A DNA stretch of 64,000 nt from Thermococcus gammatolerans EJ3 (GCF_000022365.1 NC_012804.1:1736001-1800000), one strand, 5' to 3'; shown: positions 8,548 to 17,437, numbered from the stretch's first letter. Notes: generated from the letters alone by a model not told the origin. Made by a program: numbers and translations.

Positions 8548-9870
8548 TCAGCCGAGGGCCGGGAAGTAGTCCGGCTCATAATCTTCGAGCTTGCCGTCCA
8601 GGTAATCCTCGTAGCCCTTCAGGTCGAGGAGACCGTGACCGCTCAGGTTGAAGAGTATGACCTCCTCCCTTCCTTCTTCCTTCGCTTTCAACGCCCTGTC
8701 TATTACGCCCTTTATCGCGTGGGCGCTCTCCGGGGCTGGGATTATACCCTCCGTCTTCGCGAACAGCTCGGCAGCTTGGAAGACCTCGGTCTGGTGGTAA
8801 GCGACTGGCTTGACTATTCCGTGGTTTATGAGTATACTCAGCGTTGGAGCCAAGCCGTGGTAACGAAGGCCACCTGCGTGAATCGGCGGGACGTAGTAGG
8901 TGTGGCCGAGTGTGTGCATCTTCATCTTTGGGGTGTAACCGCCGGAATCGCCAAAGTCGTACTTGTAAACCCCGCGCGTCATGCTCGGGGCGGCCTTCGG
9001 CTCGACCGCTATGAACTCGTAGTCGGCCTTTCCACTCAGAACGTCCCTAACGAACGGGTATGCCAATCCCGCGAAGTTGCTTCCACCGCCGACGCAGCCG
9101 ATTATAACGTCCGGCTCTTCGAACTCCTTCATCTGCTCCTGGGCTTCGAGGCCTATAACAGTCTGGTGCATGAGCACATGATTGAGGACGCTTCCGAGGG
9201 CGTAGCGGGCTTTTTCGTCCTTTAAAACGTCTTCAATCGCCTCGCTTATCGCTATTCCCAGCCCTCCAGGGTGGTTGGGGTCCTCGCTCAGGAACTTCCG
9301 TCCAATTTCCGTTCTGTCGCTCGGACTGGGGTAGATTTCGGCCCCGTAGAGGCGCATTATCGTCTTCCTGTAGGGCTTCTGCTGGTAGCTCGCGCGCGCC
9401 ATGTAGACCCTGATTTTAAGGCCGAGCAGAGCTCCCGCTAAGCTCAAAGCCGTTCCCCACTGTCCCGCCCCAGTCTCGGTAACGAGCCTCTCTATTCCCT
9501 GTTCCTTCGCGTAGTAGGCCTGAGCTAAGGCGGTGTTTATCTTGTGGCTTCCCGTTACGGTTGCCCCCTCGTACTTGAAGTAAATTCTAGCGGGCGTGCC
9601 GAGGGCCTTTTCGAGATTTGTGGCGCGGAAAAGTGGCGTCGGACGACCTATCTTGGCGTAGAGTTCACGAACTTTCTTTGGAATCTCGATGTACCTTTCC
9701 GTGCTCATCTCCTGCTTCACGAGCTCCTCCGCGAAAATCCTCAACAGCTTCTCCGGCTCTATTGGCTCATCCGTTTCTGGGTCGAGGGGCGGTGCCAGGG
9801 GCTCCGGGAGGTCGGGTAGTATGTTGTACCACCTCTTCGGTATCTTCGAATCGGGCAGAACGGCTTTCAT
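8548..9870 (-). CDS. trpB2: Tryptophan synthase beta chain type 2 (TrpB2)
   Basis: PLP-dependent TrpB2 subgroup: 440 residues, with the subgroup's N-terminal extension [23 protein letters not shown] that TrpB1 lacks. The PLP lysine is in GSHKIN (K110) and the catalytic glutamate in TETGAGQWG (E132). Stand-alone gene, not beside trpA, as is usual for TrpB2, which condenses indole with serine (or phosphoserine in some archaea). GGTGGT lies 3 nt before the ATG. A classical TrpB1 in a trp operon elsewhere is expected but not seen here. Confidence 0.93.
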   Translation of the reverse strand: MKAVLPDSKIPKRWYNILPDLPEPLAPPLDPETDEPIEPEKLLRIFAEELVKQEMSTERYIEIPKKVRELYAKIGRPTPLFRATNLEKALGTPARIYFKYEGATVTGSHKINTALAQAYYAKEQGIERLVTETGAGQWGTALSLAGALLGLKIRVYMARASYQQKPYRKTIMRLYGAEIYPSPSDRTEIGRKFLSEDPNHPGGLGIAISEAIEDVLKDEKARYALGSVLNHVLMHQTVIGLEAQEQMKEFEEPDVIIGCVGGGSNFAGLAYPFVRDVLSGKADYEFIAVEPKAAPSMTRGVYKYDFGDSGGYTPKMKMHTLGHTYYVPPIHAGGLRYHGLAPTLSILINHGIVKPVAYHQTEVFQAAELFAKTEGIIPAPESAHAIKGVIDRALKAKEEGREEVILFNLSGHGLLDLKGYEDYLDGKLEDYEPDYFPALG

Positions 9871-10196
9871 TCTACCACCTCCGCCGGTTTTAGGGTTTTG
9901 AGAAGTCCCAAAGGGTGAGGGAATAAGAGCGTGAGAACTAAACAGGAGCGTTTAAGTGGCAGAACGGCGCGGCCAAAAGCAACCCCTCCTCAGCTCAGCG
10001 CCAAAAACAATCCCGCCCAGAAGTTTTTGGACTAACACTCATCTCGAAGGAGAGCCCCTCAAAGCCAAAAACAATCACTCCTGGCAATCATGGTGCATCG
10101 ACACTCAGAATGGATCCTCGCTTAAATAAGTTTCGGCGCAAAATTGGAATTTACGACGATTTTTTCCCAGAAAGGGGTACAAAGATTGTCATTGAT
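9871..10196. other. Intergenic region with repeated CCAAAAAC motif
   Basis: These 326 bp lie upstream of trpB2 and downstream of the next minus-strand gene and hold no convincing gene. GCCAAAAACAATC occurs at 10000 and again at 10064, with a weaker copy (GCCAAAAGCAACC) at 9972. The copy at 10001-10008 pairs with GTTTTTGG at 10023-10030, a perfect 8-bp inverted repeat with a 14-bp spacer. The part nearest trpB2 should carry its promoter; candidates are CTTAAACG near 9953 and CTCTTATTC near 9930 (minus strand). Not CRISPR-like: three copies, uneven spacing. Confidence 0.5.
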
Positions 10197-10619
10197 CTAA
10201 GCTGGTTCTGTCTGATCGTAGGGGGAGGCTCCCCTCCTGTGCCTCATCAGCAGGTCGTAGACGAATTCCTTGACATCGGGGCTCATCTCATCGTAGAGTA
10301 TAACTGGCTCTTCGAGGTTTTCAGCGTCGAGAGCCTTTATTAGCTCTTTGACCGCTGGAACAGCTCTCCTGAGAAGCTCTTCAACGAGTTCAGGGTATTC
10401 GTCTTCATCTATTTCCTCCGGGCTCTCGAAGGCGAGGTACACGAGGGCGTTTCCGATGTGGAGTTGAAGAACGAGCTCGTTCTCCGTTATGTCGAAGAGC
10501 GAGAAGTTATAGCTCCTCCTGTTGGATCTGGCCACGAGTATACCCACAAGATGGGGTTCGCTGTTCTCCCCGCTGAACAGTGAGACGAGGTCCACTGTGG
10601 CCTTTTGTACCCGTTCCAT
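10197..10619 (-). CDS. Hypothetical acidic protein
   Basis: 140 residues from the ATG at 10619, chosen because GGAGGGGAGG lies just upstream; a GTG at 10637 would put the ribosome site inside the gene. The protein is soluble and acidic with a helical middle (EEIDEDEYPELVEELLRR). The C-terminus ends ASPYDQTEPA. I do not recognise a domain; no catalytic motif is visible. It stands alone on the minus strand between trpB2 and a divergent membrane protein gene. Confidence 0.75.
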   Translation of the reverse strand: MERVQKATVDLVSLFSGENSEPHLVGILVARSNRRSYNFSLFDITENELVLQLHIGNALVYLAFESPEEIDEDEYPELVEELLRRAVPAVKELIKALDAENLEEPVILYDEMSPDVKEFVYDLLMRHRRGASPYDQTEPA

Positions 10620-10801
10620 TTCCCTCCCCTCCTTCACTTTTCACCGGAGGATAAAAGGGTTTTGACCGAGCCGTGAAAAAGTTCGTGGGAAATTGACCGT
10701 TTTAAAACTCAACAATAGAGTACGCTGGATTATATGGTTAGAGTAATTCTGGGCCGAAAAACTCATAAAAGAAGTCATTGGAGTGGTCTCGGGTGTAAAA
10801 A

Positions 10802-11263
10802 GTGAGACCAATCCCATTCCTGGCCGCACTCTTGGTTCTCGTGGCAATGGGTATGCCCTGGTTCACATCCCAGCATACCTCAGAGGGAGTTGTGGCCCAC
10901 GCCGTCGCCATTGACAACGGCAGCTCACCCTCAAATCGATTCCTCAGCTTCCTGGACGTTGTGAAGGGCCTGTACCTCAACGAGAAGGAGATAAGGAATT
11001 ACCTCCACCTCAAGGCGAAGGAAAAATCCATCAGCGAGCTTCTCTCGATAATCTCAGTTCCTCTAATCCTGCTTGGCGCCGTAATTGGACTCTTTAACGG
11101 AAAACTTGGTCACGGGGTTGGGCTTGCTGGAATGATCCTCCTGACAGTTGGTCTGGTTCCGTGGGGAAGTGGAGGGGGCACCCTCAGCGTAGGGGTAGGT
11201 TACCTGCTGGCATGGGTTGGCTTCTCGGTGGGTTTCGTCTCCTCCGCACTGTCAAAAAAGTAA
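10802..11263 (+). CDS. Hypothetical membrane protein with N-terminal anchor
   Basis: 153 residues starting at a GTG (10802) with GGGTG about 6 nt upstream. An N-terminal hydrophobic helix (PFLAALLVLVAMGMPWF) is followed by an extracytoplasmic loop of about 60 residues and then three further hydrophobic segments (LLSIISVPLILLGAVIGLF, GVGLAGMILLTVGLVPW, VGYLLAWVGFSVGFVSSAL). No family recognised. It converges with the uracil-DNA glycosylase gene with 1 bp between stops. Confidence 0.72.
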   Translation: MRPIPFLAALLVLVAMGMPWFTSQHTSEGVVAHAVAIDNGSSPSNRFLSFLDVVKGLYLNEKEIRNYLHLKAKEKSISELLSIISVPLILLGAVIGLFNGKLGHGVGLAGMILLTVGLVPWGSGGGTLSVGVGYLLAWVGFSVGFVSSALSKK

Positions 11264-11264
11264 G

Positions 11265-11849
11265 TTAAAGCTCGTTCAGGATCTTTCTCAGCTTTTCAAA
11301 GTCCTTCCTCAGCTCTTCCCTGAGGGGAGGCTTGTAGAGAGCGGCTGCGGGATGGTACATGGGCATGATGATGATCCTTCCGAAGAGAGTGTTCGCCCTG
11401 AAAACCTTCCCGTGGATCTTGCTTATCGGCTCGGGTTCAAACCCGAATTTCCTCAGGAGGTATCCCATCGAGTGCCTCCCGAGGGGAACGATCACCTTGG
11501 GTCTGATGATATCAATCTGCATGTCCAGGTAGGGGGAGCAGGCCCTGATTTCCTCCTCGGTTGGATCGCGGTTTTCTGGCGGCCTGCACTTGACTATGTT
11601 CGTTATGTACACATCATCCCTACTGAGCCCTATTCCTTCCAAAAGTTCGTCGAGAACCTTTCCAGCCCTGCCAACGAAGGGCAAGCCTTTCTGATCCTCC
11701 CAGTAGCCCGGGGCCTCGCCCACGAACATAACCTTGGCATCGTAGCTCCCAGAGCCGGGAACGGCGTTGGTTCTGAGCTGTCCAAGGGGACACTTCCGGC
11801 AGTTCCGGATTTTCTCCTCGAGCTTCCTCATCAGCTCTTCCTTTCCCAT
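11265..11849 (-). CDS. udg: Type 4 uracil-DNA glycosylase
   Basis: Removes uracil from DNA, a base-excision repair role important at high temperature because cytosine deaminates fast. 194 residues from the ATG at 11849. The four cysteines of the 4Fe-4S cluster are visible at C17, C20 (NCRKCPL), C88 (KCRPPENRDP) and C104. Family 4 motif A is GEAPG (residues 44-48) and the C-terminal motif reads MYHPAAALY. I prefer the ATG at 11849 (GTGAT four nt upstream) over GTG/ATG codons at 11858 and 11855, which overlap the upstream gene's stop. Confidence 0.95.
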   Translation of the reverse strand: MGKEELMRKLEEKIRNCRKCPLGQLRTNAVPGSGSYDAKVMFVGEAPGYWEDQKGLPFVGRAGKVLDELLEGIGLSRDDVYITNIVKCRPPENRDPTEEEIRACSPYLDMQIDIIRPKVIVPLGRHSMGYLLRKFGFEPEPISKIHGKVFRANTLFGRIIIMPMYHPAAALYKPPLREELRKDFEKLRKILNEL

Positions 11850-11854
11850 AGGCA

Positions 11855-12205
11855 TCACGCGAGGGTTTTCTGACTCAGGTAGGCCTTCAGAAACTCGACC
11901 CAGGCCGTGAAATAGCCCCTCTCGTACTCGTCTCTAAACTCCTGTCTGAGGATCCTCTCAAAGCGTTCCAGCACTTCCTCTGCCTTCTTTCGATCGTGCT
12001 CTTTGAGGAGCTGGACGACAAGGGAATCCGGGTCGTTGTCCTGAATGGCACTCAGGAATCCGATGACGGCTTTAGAATAGCCCCTGCCCCATTCGTCGTT
12101 CCCCGCTATCTTCTGGAGCTTTTCCATGTGTCCCTTTGCCCTTGAGAAGTCCCTCCTGAGGAGTGCCCTGAGGAACATTTCCATCCTCATCTCTCTCGCT
12201 GGCAT
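11855..12205 (-). CDS. Hypothetical helical protein in operon with uracil-DNA glycosylase
   Basis: 116 residues, almost all predicted helix with many charged residues, for example HMEKLQKIAGNDEWGRGYSK and KAEEVLERFERILRQEF, suggesting two or more tetratricopeptide-like helical hairpins. GGTGGT lies 3 nt before the ATG. It abuts the uracil-DNA glycosylase gene, so the pair is likely co-transcribed; a link to DNA repair is only suggested by that. No family recognised. Confidence 0.75.
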   Translation of the reverse strand: MPAREMRMEMFLRALLRRDFSRAKGHMEKLQKIAGNDEWGRGYSKAVIGFLSAIQDNDPDSLVVQLLKEHDRKKAEEVLERFERILRQEFRDEYERGYFTAWVEFLKAYLSQKTLA

Positions 12206-12305
12206 TCGACCACCTTATTGGCATCACAAAGAAGTGCTTTTAACCTTAGTGACTTCACACATCTGTGTCATACCTATGCAGGGAAATCTTCATATTTACG
12301 CAAAA

Positions 12306-12316
12306 GCTTTTATACT
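12306..12316 (+). promoter_or_regulatory. TATA box for the Tes-like radical SAM gene
   Basis: GCTTTTATACT with centre near 12312 predicts transcription from about 12338, giving a leader of about 27 nt that contains GGTGAT before the ATG at 12365. This places the start well downstream of an in-frame ATG at 12218, which lies upstream of the promoter. Confidence 0.6.
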
Positions 12317-12364
12317 CTTAGATTGAACATCCGCCAGAGGGAGGAGTTGTTAAAGGTGATGCGT

Positions 12365-14137
12365 ATGGCTGAAAGTTTGGGTGAAATTCCCAGTGGGGAG
12401 AAGGAGTTTGCGGAGTCAACCAAGAGAATACGGGACATAGTTGAATTTCCGGAAATCAGTGAGGATGAATTCTATGAGATGTTGAAAACCGCGAGCAGGG
12501 GTTACGGTGGAGATCTGCCTCACAGGACTTATTCTCTCTGTCCCGAGACGAGGCGCGTCGTTCCGGCATTGGTATGGGAGAAGGACGGGAAGGTCTGGAT
12601 AACCAAGAAGTGCCCCGAGGGCATGATAACCGACCTCTACTACGAGAGCGTTGAAACCTACAACCGCTTTAGGAAGTGGCTCTGGAGCAGAAAGGAACTT
12701 TACAGTACAAACGTTGAAAATAGTGGTGTCAACTGTCCCTTTGACTGTGGAATGTGTGCCAGGCACCGCTCCCACACGAACCTGCTCAACATCGTTCTGA
12801 CAAACCGCTGCAACCTGTCGTGCTGGTACTGCTTCTTCTACGCCAGGGAGGGCCAGCCGATTTACGAGCCAACGCTTGAGCAGATTAGGATGATGCTCCG
12901 CAACGCGAAGAAGGAGTATCCCATCGGAGCGAACGCCGTTCAGTTCACGGGCGGCGAGCCGACCCTTCGCGACGACCTGATTGAAATCATCAAAATCGCT
13001 AAGGAGGAAGGCTACGACCACGTCCAGCTAAACACCGACGGAATAAGGCTCGCCTTCGAGCCAGAGCTCGTGAAGAAAATCCGCGAGGCCGGAACGAACA
13101 CCCTCTACCTGAGCTACGACGGAATGACGCCCCAGACCAACTGGAAGAATCACTGGGAGATTCCGCTCATCTTCGAGAACGTGAGGAAGGCCGGTGGGCC
13201 GGGGATAGTCCTCGTGCCCACAACGATTAGGAACGTCAACGACCACGAGCTTGGGGCCATAATCAACTTCGGCCTCAACCACCTCGACATCGTTCGCGGT
13301 GTGAACTTTCAGCCGCTTTCTCAGGTCGGCAGGGTTCCCAAGAAGGAGCGCCAGCGCTTTAGGATAACTATTCCTGGAGCTATAAAGCGCATCGAGGAGC
13401 AGACCAACGGCGTCATAGCTATGGAGGACTGGTATCCTATCCCGATAGCAGGTCACATAGCGCGCTTCTTTGAGGCCTTTACAGGCTCACGCTACTACAT
13501 GACCAGCCACTTCGCCTGCGGTGCAGCGACTTACGTCTTCCTCGACCGCGAGAACAAGCGCGTCGTTCCGATAAGCAGGTTCCTCGACGTCGAGGGCTTC
13601 GTTGAGTTCCTCGAAGAGAAGGCCGAGGAGATAGAGCAGTGGAAGAAGCTGGGCAAGCTCCAGAAGCTCAAGCTCGGGGCGGAGATATTCCTCAAGTTCA
13701 AGAGCTTCTACGACGAGAAGTACGCACCGAAGGGACTCAGCGTGCTCGAACTCATAAAGAACGCCTTCATGCACGGCAACTACGATGCCCTCGGCAAGTT
13801 CCACGAGAACGCGCTCTTCATCGGAATGATGCACTTCATGGACGAGTACAACTACGACGTTGAGAGAGTTGAGCGCTGCGTCATTCACTACGCCATGCCC
13901 GACGGCAGGATAGTGCCGTTCTGTACTTTCAACGTGATCCCCGAAATCTACCGCGACAAGGTTCAGGCGCAGTTCAGCTACACCTGGGAGGAGTGGAAGA
14001 GGCTTCACCCCGACTGGGACTACAAGAAGGACAAGTACTTCAGGAGCAAGGAGTTCGTCGAGAAGATGAAGAAGAGCGAGCTTTACAGGAAGACCTACAT
14101 AGACATCGAGGACTACTTTGGCGTTAAGGAGGTGTGA
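12365..14137 (+). CDS. Radical SAM protein of COG1964, tetraether lipid synthase (Tes)-like
   Basis: 590 residues from the ATG at 12365 (GGTGAT, 4 nt spacer). The radical SAM cluster motif is C149-X3-C153-X2-C156 (NRCNLSCWYC), followed by FTGGEPTLRDDL. Extra cysteines match the COG1964 family: NCPFDCGMC at C124, C128 and C131, and later CGAATYVF and FCTFNVIPE. This family includes Tes, which joins two archaeol lipids into the membrane-spanning tetraether. The N-terminal pair normally written SLCPxC...CPEHG is here SLCPET and KKCPEG, so one cysteine of the expected mononuclear iron site is absent. It could be Tes or a paralogue with another lipid-bridging role. Confidence 0.75.
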   Translation: MAESLGEIPSGEKEFAESTKRIRDIVEFPEISEDEFYEMLKTASRGYGGDLPHRTYSLCPETRRVVPALVWEKDGKVWITKKCPEGMITDLYYESVETYNRFRKWLWSRKELYSTNVENSGVNCPFDCGMCARHRSHTNLLNIVLTNRCNLSCWYCFFYAREGQPIYEPTLEQIRMMLRNAKKEYPIGANAVQFTGGEPTLRDDLIEIIKIAKEEGYDHVQLNTDGIRLAFEPELVKKIREAGTNTLYLSYDGMTPQTNWKNHWEIPLIFENVRKAGGPGIVLVPTTIRNVNDHELGAIINFGLNHLDIVRGVNFQPLSQVGRVPKKERQRFRITIPGAIKRIEEQTNGVIAMEDWYPIPIAGHIARFFEAFTGSRYYMTSHFACGAATYVFLDRENKRVVPISRFLDVEGFVEFLEEKAEEIEQWKKLGKLQKLKLGAEIFLKFKSFYDEKYAPKGLSVLELIKNAFMHGNYDALGKFHENALFIGMMHFMDEYNYDVERVERCVIHYAMPDGRIVPFCTFNVIPEIYRDKVQAQFSYTWEEWKRLHPDWDYKKDKYFRSKEFVEKMKKSELYRKTYIDIEDYFGVKEV

Positions 14138-14139
14138 AG

Positions 14140-14448
14140 ATGAGTGAGGGTATGCTCAACAGGAAGCTCGTGAGGCTCAACCTGAGGTTTGGCGATATAG
14201 ACTGGGAAAGGGCCACCGTAAAGCAGTATGAGCTCGAGAAGGAGGAGGCAATCTGGAGGGTCTTCCTGAACGGCTATGCCAAGAACGGTTTCGTCGTGTT
14301 CGACCCGTCTTCCATTCCCGAGGAGAAGGTTCTCGAAGCCCTCGGGGAGCTGAAGCCAGAGGTTAGATCCAGGGAAGAACTAACGGTCGAGGAGCTCATC
14401 GAGAAGAGCATGAGCTGGAACAACATAATGAAAAACGCAAGGGCTTAA
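14140..14448 (+). CDS. Hypothetical protein paired with Tes-like enzyme
   Basis: 102 residues from the ATG at 14140, 2 bp after the radical SAM gene's stop; the ribosome site AAGGAGGTG lies within that gene's last codons. Charged and soluble; the first half looks like a small alpha/beta unit (LVRLNLRFGDIDWERATVKQ, then WRVFLNGYAKNGFVVFDPSS), the end like helices. No family recognised. Strict adjacency suggests a partner or accessory for the radical SAM enzyme, but the sequence gives no mechanism. It converges with the next gene, overlapping its 3' end by 4 bp. Confidence 0.72.
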   Translation: MSEGMLNRKLVRLNLRFGDIDWERATVKQYELEKEEAIWRVFLNGYAKNGFVVFDPSSIPEEKVLEALGELKPEVRSREELTVEELIEKSMSWNNIMKNARA

Positions 14449-15884
14449 CGCAGGTCTATTTTTATTCTTCCTTCCCCATCGCTTTTCTCAAGCTCAAAGC
14501 TCACTAGTCCACTGAAGGCGCTCAGATCGATGACGTTCCTGCCGGGTTCCAGCTCGAAGGTCTCCTCAGCCGCTCCTGTTGAGGGGAGGGAGAGGTCGTA
14601 CTCGCATATCTTTATCCTGTTGTCCCTCCGCAGGTGCAGGATCATCCTCGGCTCGCGATAGCCGTCGAGGGGAATTCCGCCCAATGGCCGTTCTCCAAGG
14701 GCCGGAAGCAGAAAGCTGACTGCAGGTGGCCGTTCCCTGATTATCCCTTCATCGAAGAGAACAAGATCTCTCGTTCCGGTGTCGAAGGGAGTTGCTTCAG
14801 TTGATCCGGTGTTCGGAGCGCTGTTGGTCGCCACGAGCAGTTTGCCTCCGAGCTTCTCGATGCTGGTGACCCTGGCCCCGAAGGCGCCAACGATCTTCAC
14901 CACGGGAGGGGCGATGTAAAGGAGAACGCTCGGGCCGACGATTGTGTTAGTTGCCTCCCATTCAAACTCGTTTCCTGGTCCCCTGGAGTAAATCGCGTCG
15001 TGGTGGGCATTGAAGGCCGTTAGAATGCCCCCACCAACGTTGATCGCGTTCACCCTGAAGGGAGCGTAAAAGGTCGGGAAGTCAAAGAGGCGGTAGAAGG
15101 TTAGATCCTCTCCCATCAGGGGATTTCCAGCTATTATCCCACCCCTCACAAAGGCAAAGACACGGTTGTAGGCCGAGGCCATCGCTCCCAGCTCGGGCCT
15201 AACAACAGATCCGCCGTCTGCGCTTTGAGCCACCCCAAAGAACTCCCATCGGCCATCTATCATGTCAAGGGCACCAACCTTACGCATTCCCCCGGTGAAA
15301 TTGTTGCCAATGCCAAAGAAGGCCGTGTCGTGGACTCGGACACCCTTCGGTGAGGGCTCGTCAAGGAGTCTTTTGGCCTTTCCACCTTTCCTATCGAGGG
15401 AGTACACACCGAGGTTGGCGTGGCCGTCCTCCCTCGCGAGGAGGAGCCTATCGTTGTACGGATCGTAGAGTATCTCGCTCACTTCCCCTGCCCAGTCCGT
15501 CTCGTGGTGGATTGACTCCCTCCACAGCAACCTGACCTCGCCTTCCTCCGTGTCGTAGGCGTGGACGTGCGAGTACTTATTGGTAAAGAGTATCCTTCGG
15601 TCTTCCCGGTAGAGGGCGGGAGCGTGGACCCAGCCCCCGAAGTAGATGAACTCGTCCACTGTTTCAACCGCGTTATAGGTGTCTCCTCCGCTCGTCGGCC
15701 CCGGGCCAACCAGCGTGAAGTCGTAGACCTTTTCTTCTTCGCTCTTCACGTCGATAAAATGTGCCTCTCCTTCGAATGCAAGGGTGAAGTACAGGACGCC
15801 GTTGTAGTATCTAAGGCCGAAGATTCCACCGCTGCCCCACTCAGGCCCGTACCTCCCAGGAAAACGATAGTTTGGCAGGAGCAT
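14445..15884 (-). CDS. Archaeal propeller-like protein (DUF2139-like)
   Basis: 479 residues with no signal peptide. The sequence alternates short beta-strand blocks with Gly/Asp turns (YYNGVLYFTLAFEGEAHFIDV, EFIYFGGWVHAPALY, YDPYNDRLLLAREDGHANLGVY), as expected for a multi-bladed beta-propeller, with a beta-sandwich-like C-terminus. I believe it belongs to the archaeal DUF2139 family, from memory of its features; function is unknown. GGTGGT lies 3 nt before the ATG at 15884. It is divergent from lrgA. Confidence 0.65.
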   Translation of the reverse strand: MLLPNYRFPGRYGPEWGSGGIFGLRYYNGVLYFTLAFEGEAHFIDVKSEEEKVYDFTLVGPGPTSGGDTYNAVETVDEFIYFGGWVHAPALYREDRRILFTNKYSHVHAYDTEEGEVRLLWRESIHHETDWAGEVSEILYDPYNDRLLLAREDGHANLGVYSLDRKGGKAKRLLDEPSPKGVRVHDTAFFGIGNNFTGGMRKVGALDMIDGRWEFFGVAQSADGGSVVRPELGAMASAYNRVFAFVRGGIIAGNPLMGEDLTFYRLFDFPTFYAPFRVNAINVGGGILTAFNAHHDAIYSRGPGNEFEWEATNTIVGPSVLLYIAPPVVKIVGAFGARVTSIEKLGGKLLVATNSAPNTGSTEATPFDTGTRDLVLFDEGIIRERPPAVSFLLPALGERPLGGIPLDGYREPRMILHLRRDNRIKICEYDLSLPSTGAAEETFELEPGRNVIDLSAFSGLVSFELEKSDGEGRIKIDLR

Positions 15885-15964
15885 ATCACCACCTGTGACC
15901 CTACAGTGTAGGCCTTTATAGATTTCTCGAAGGTTTTAAAGGGAGAAACGAATAACCTCCTGTT

Positions 15965-16303
15965 ATGAGACCTTACCGAGGACTCACGGTTATCTTCGGC
16001 TTCTACGCGCTCGGTGAGATAGTCAGCTCTGGCCTTCACCTTCCCGTTCCGGGCAGCGTTCTCGGAATGCTCTTCCTCCTCTTTGCTCTCCTGAGCGGTG
16101 CCGTAAAGCTCGAGTGGGTGGAAAACGAGGCCGAGTTTCTGGTTAAGAACATGAGCGTCCTATTCATTCCGCCGGGAGTTGGCATAATCCTCTACCTCGG
16201 CCTGATAAGGGCCCAGCTCGTTCCGGTATCCGTTGCGCTGGTTCTCAGCTTCGTAATCACGCTCTTCGTTACTGCAAAGACCGTCGAGGTGCTGAGGCGA
16301 TGA
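15965..16303 (+). CDS. lrgA: LrgA/CidA family membrane protein
   Basis: 112 residues, four hydrophobic helices, with the family's LPVPGSVLGMLFLLFALLSG and LVKNMSVLFIPPGVGI. LrgA/CidA proteins are holin-like in bacteria; archaeal and plastid relatives are linked to metabolite (glycolate/pyruvate) transport together with LrgB. No Shine-Dalgarno is visible. A TATA-like TTTTAAAG near 15937 would start the transcript at about 15963, so the mRNA may be leaderless. Its stop overlaps the lrgB start as ATGA. Confidence 0.88.
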   Translation: MRPYRGLTVIFGFYALGEIVSSGLHLPVPGSVLGMLFLLFALLSGAVKLEWVENEAEFLVKNMSVLFIPPGVGIILYLGLIRAQLVPVSVALVLSFVITLFVTAKTVEVLRR

Positions 16304-16971
16304 ACCCCTACGGCATAACCCTCACCCTGGTAGTCTTCTACATCTTCTCCGAGCTCCACCGGAGGAAAAAGGCAGTCTACACGAACCCGGTTCTGCTCTC
16401 GATAGTTGCCATTTCACTGCTCCTGAAGCTCGGCGGGTTTTCCTACGGTTCATATATGGAGAGCGCGGTCTTCCTGAAGTTCCTCCTCGGGCCCGCCGTC
16501 GTGAGCCTGGCTGTTCCCGTTTACAAGAATACGGGTTTAATAGCGAGGTACTCGAGGGAGATTGCCGCTGGAATCATCGTTGGCGGAACCACCGCGATGC
16601 TCACCGCCTACTGGATAGCCAAGCTTCTCGGGGCGAGCGGAACCGTTCTGAGGAGCATAGCTCCGAAAAGCGTCACAACGGCAATAGCGATAGGAATAAG
16701 CACCAAAATCGGAGGAATACCGGCTTTAACGGCCGTTCTCGTTATAACGACCGGACTACTAGGCAATGCCTTCGCCCCAGAACTGCTGAACCTCTTTCGG
16801 GTAAGGGACAGAATAGCGAGGGGTTTGGCAACTGGCGTTAGCTCCCACGGCCTCGGGACGGCGAGGATAATAATCGAGGACGAGCTTGCCGGTGCCGTCA
16901 GCGGTCTCGGCATGGCTCTGAATGGAGTCTTCACGGCTTTAGTCCTTCCTTATCTCATCGAAGTCCTCTAG
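16300..16971 (+). CDS. lrgB: LrgB family membrane protein
   Basis: 223 residues, about seven hydrophobic helices, with typical LrgB features: NPVLLSI, LGPAVVSLAVPVYKN, LRSIAPKSVTTAIAIGIS and GVSSHGLGTARIIIEDE. It overlaps lrgA by 4 bp, so the pair is coupled. The 3' end overlaps the convergent Tfx gene by 33 bp. Substrate is unknown here; glycolate or pyruvate are known for relatives. Confidence 0.92.
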   Translation: MNPYGITLTLVVFYIFSELHRRKKAVYTNPVLLSIVAISLLLKLGGFSYGSYMESAVFLKFLLGPAVVSLAVPVYKNTGLIARYSREIAAGIIVGGTTAMLTAYWIAKLLGASGTVLRSIAPKSVTTAIAIGISTKIGGIPALTAVLVITTGLLGNAFAPELLNLFRVRDRIARGLATGVSSHGLGTARIIIEDELAGAVSGLGMALNGVFTALVLPYLIEVL

Positions 16972-17379
16972 AATGCACTCACTGACGCGTAGCCTGTCGC
17001 TTGAATCTAGAAAGAGTGTAAAGTCCCTCTTCGCGAGCCTATCCTCGACGGGAGCATGCTCAACGAGAAATGCTATTATTTCAGCGGTGCTGTACGGAAC
17101 CTTCACTCCAATCTCGTCAGCCTTCCTGAAGAGCCTCTCGGGGATTTCAAAGATATCATCGCCCCTCCTTACTTCAACGCTTACCTTTGAGTTGATCTGT
17201 TCCCAGAGGAGGAGTGTGTTCCTGGCTTTCTCGATTTTTTCGAGTGCCCGCCTCTCAAGTATACTCACGTTGGCCCTGCTGGTGCCTAAAAGCTCGGCGA
17301 TCTCGCTCTGTCTCAATCCCATCGCCCTCAATCGAAGTATTTTAATCTGCTGATCAGTGAGGAAGCTCTTGGATGGCAT
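16939..17379 (-). CDS. Tfx family DNA-binding protein
   Basis: 146 residues with an N-terminal helix-turn-helix (LTDQQIKILRLRAMGLRQSEIAELLGTSRANVSILERRA) typical of the Tfx family (COG1356), first described as a regulator of molybdenum formylmethanofuran dehydrogenase in methanogens. In Thermococcales the target is unknown. The C-terminal domain may sense a ligand. I start it at the ATG at 17379 (GGTGTT, 4 nt spacer) rather than a GTG at 17388. Its 3' end overlaps lrgB by 33 bp, so transcription of the two could interfere. Confidence 0.88.
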   Translation of the reverse strand: MPSKSFLTDQQIKILRLRAMGLRQSEIAELLGTSRANVSILERRALEKIEKARNTLLLWEQINSKVSVEVRRGDDIFEIPERLFRKADEIGVKVPYSTAEIIAFLVEHAPVEDRLAKRDFTLFLDSSDRLRVSECILEDFDEIRKD

Positions 17380-17437
17380 CTTAAACACCGAAGTTTAACA
17401 AAACGTCAAACATTAAAAGACTTTCGGGAAACGAAAG

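Noticed and set aside
10000-10076. CRISPR-like spacing of CCAAAAAC copies
   Set aside because: Only two exact copies and one weak one, uneven gaps (28 and 64 bp), repeat only about 13 bp; not a CRISPR array.
11350-11400. ATGATGATGA near 11360 as a C/D box RNA
   Set aside because: No CTGA at the right spacing and no second box pair; lies inside the uracil-DNA glycosylase gene.
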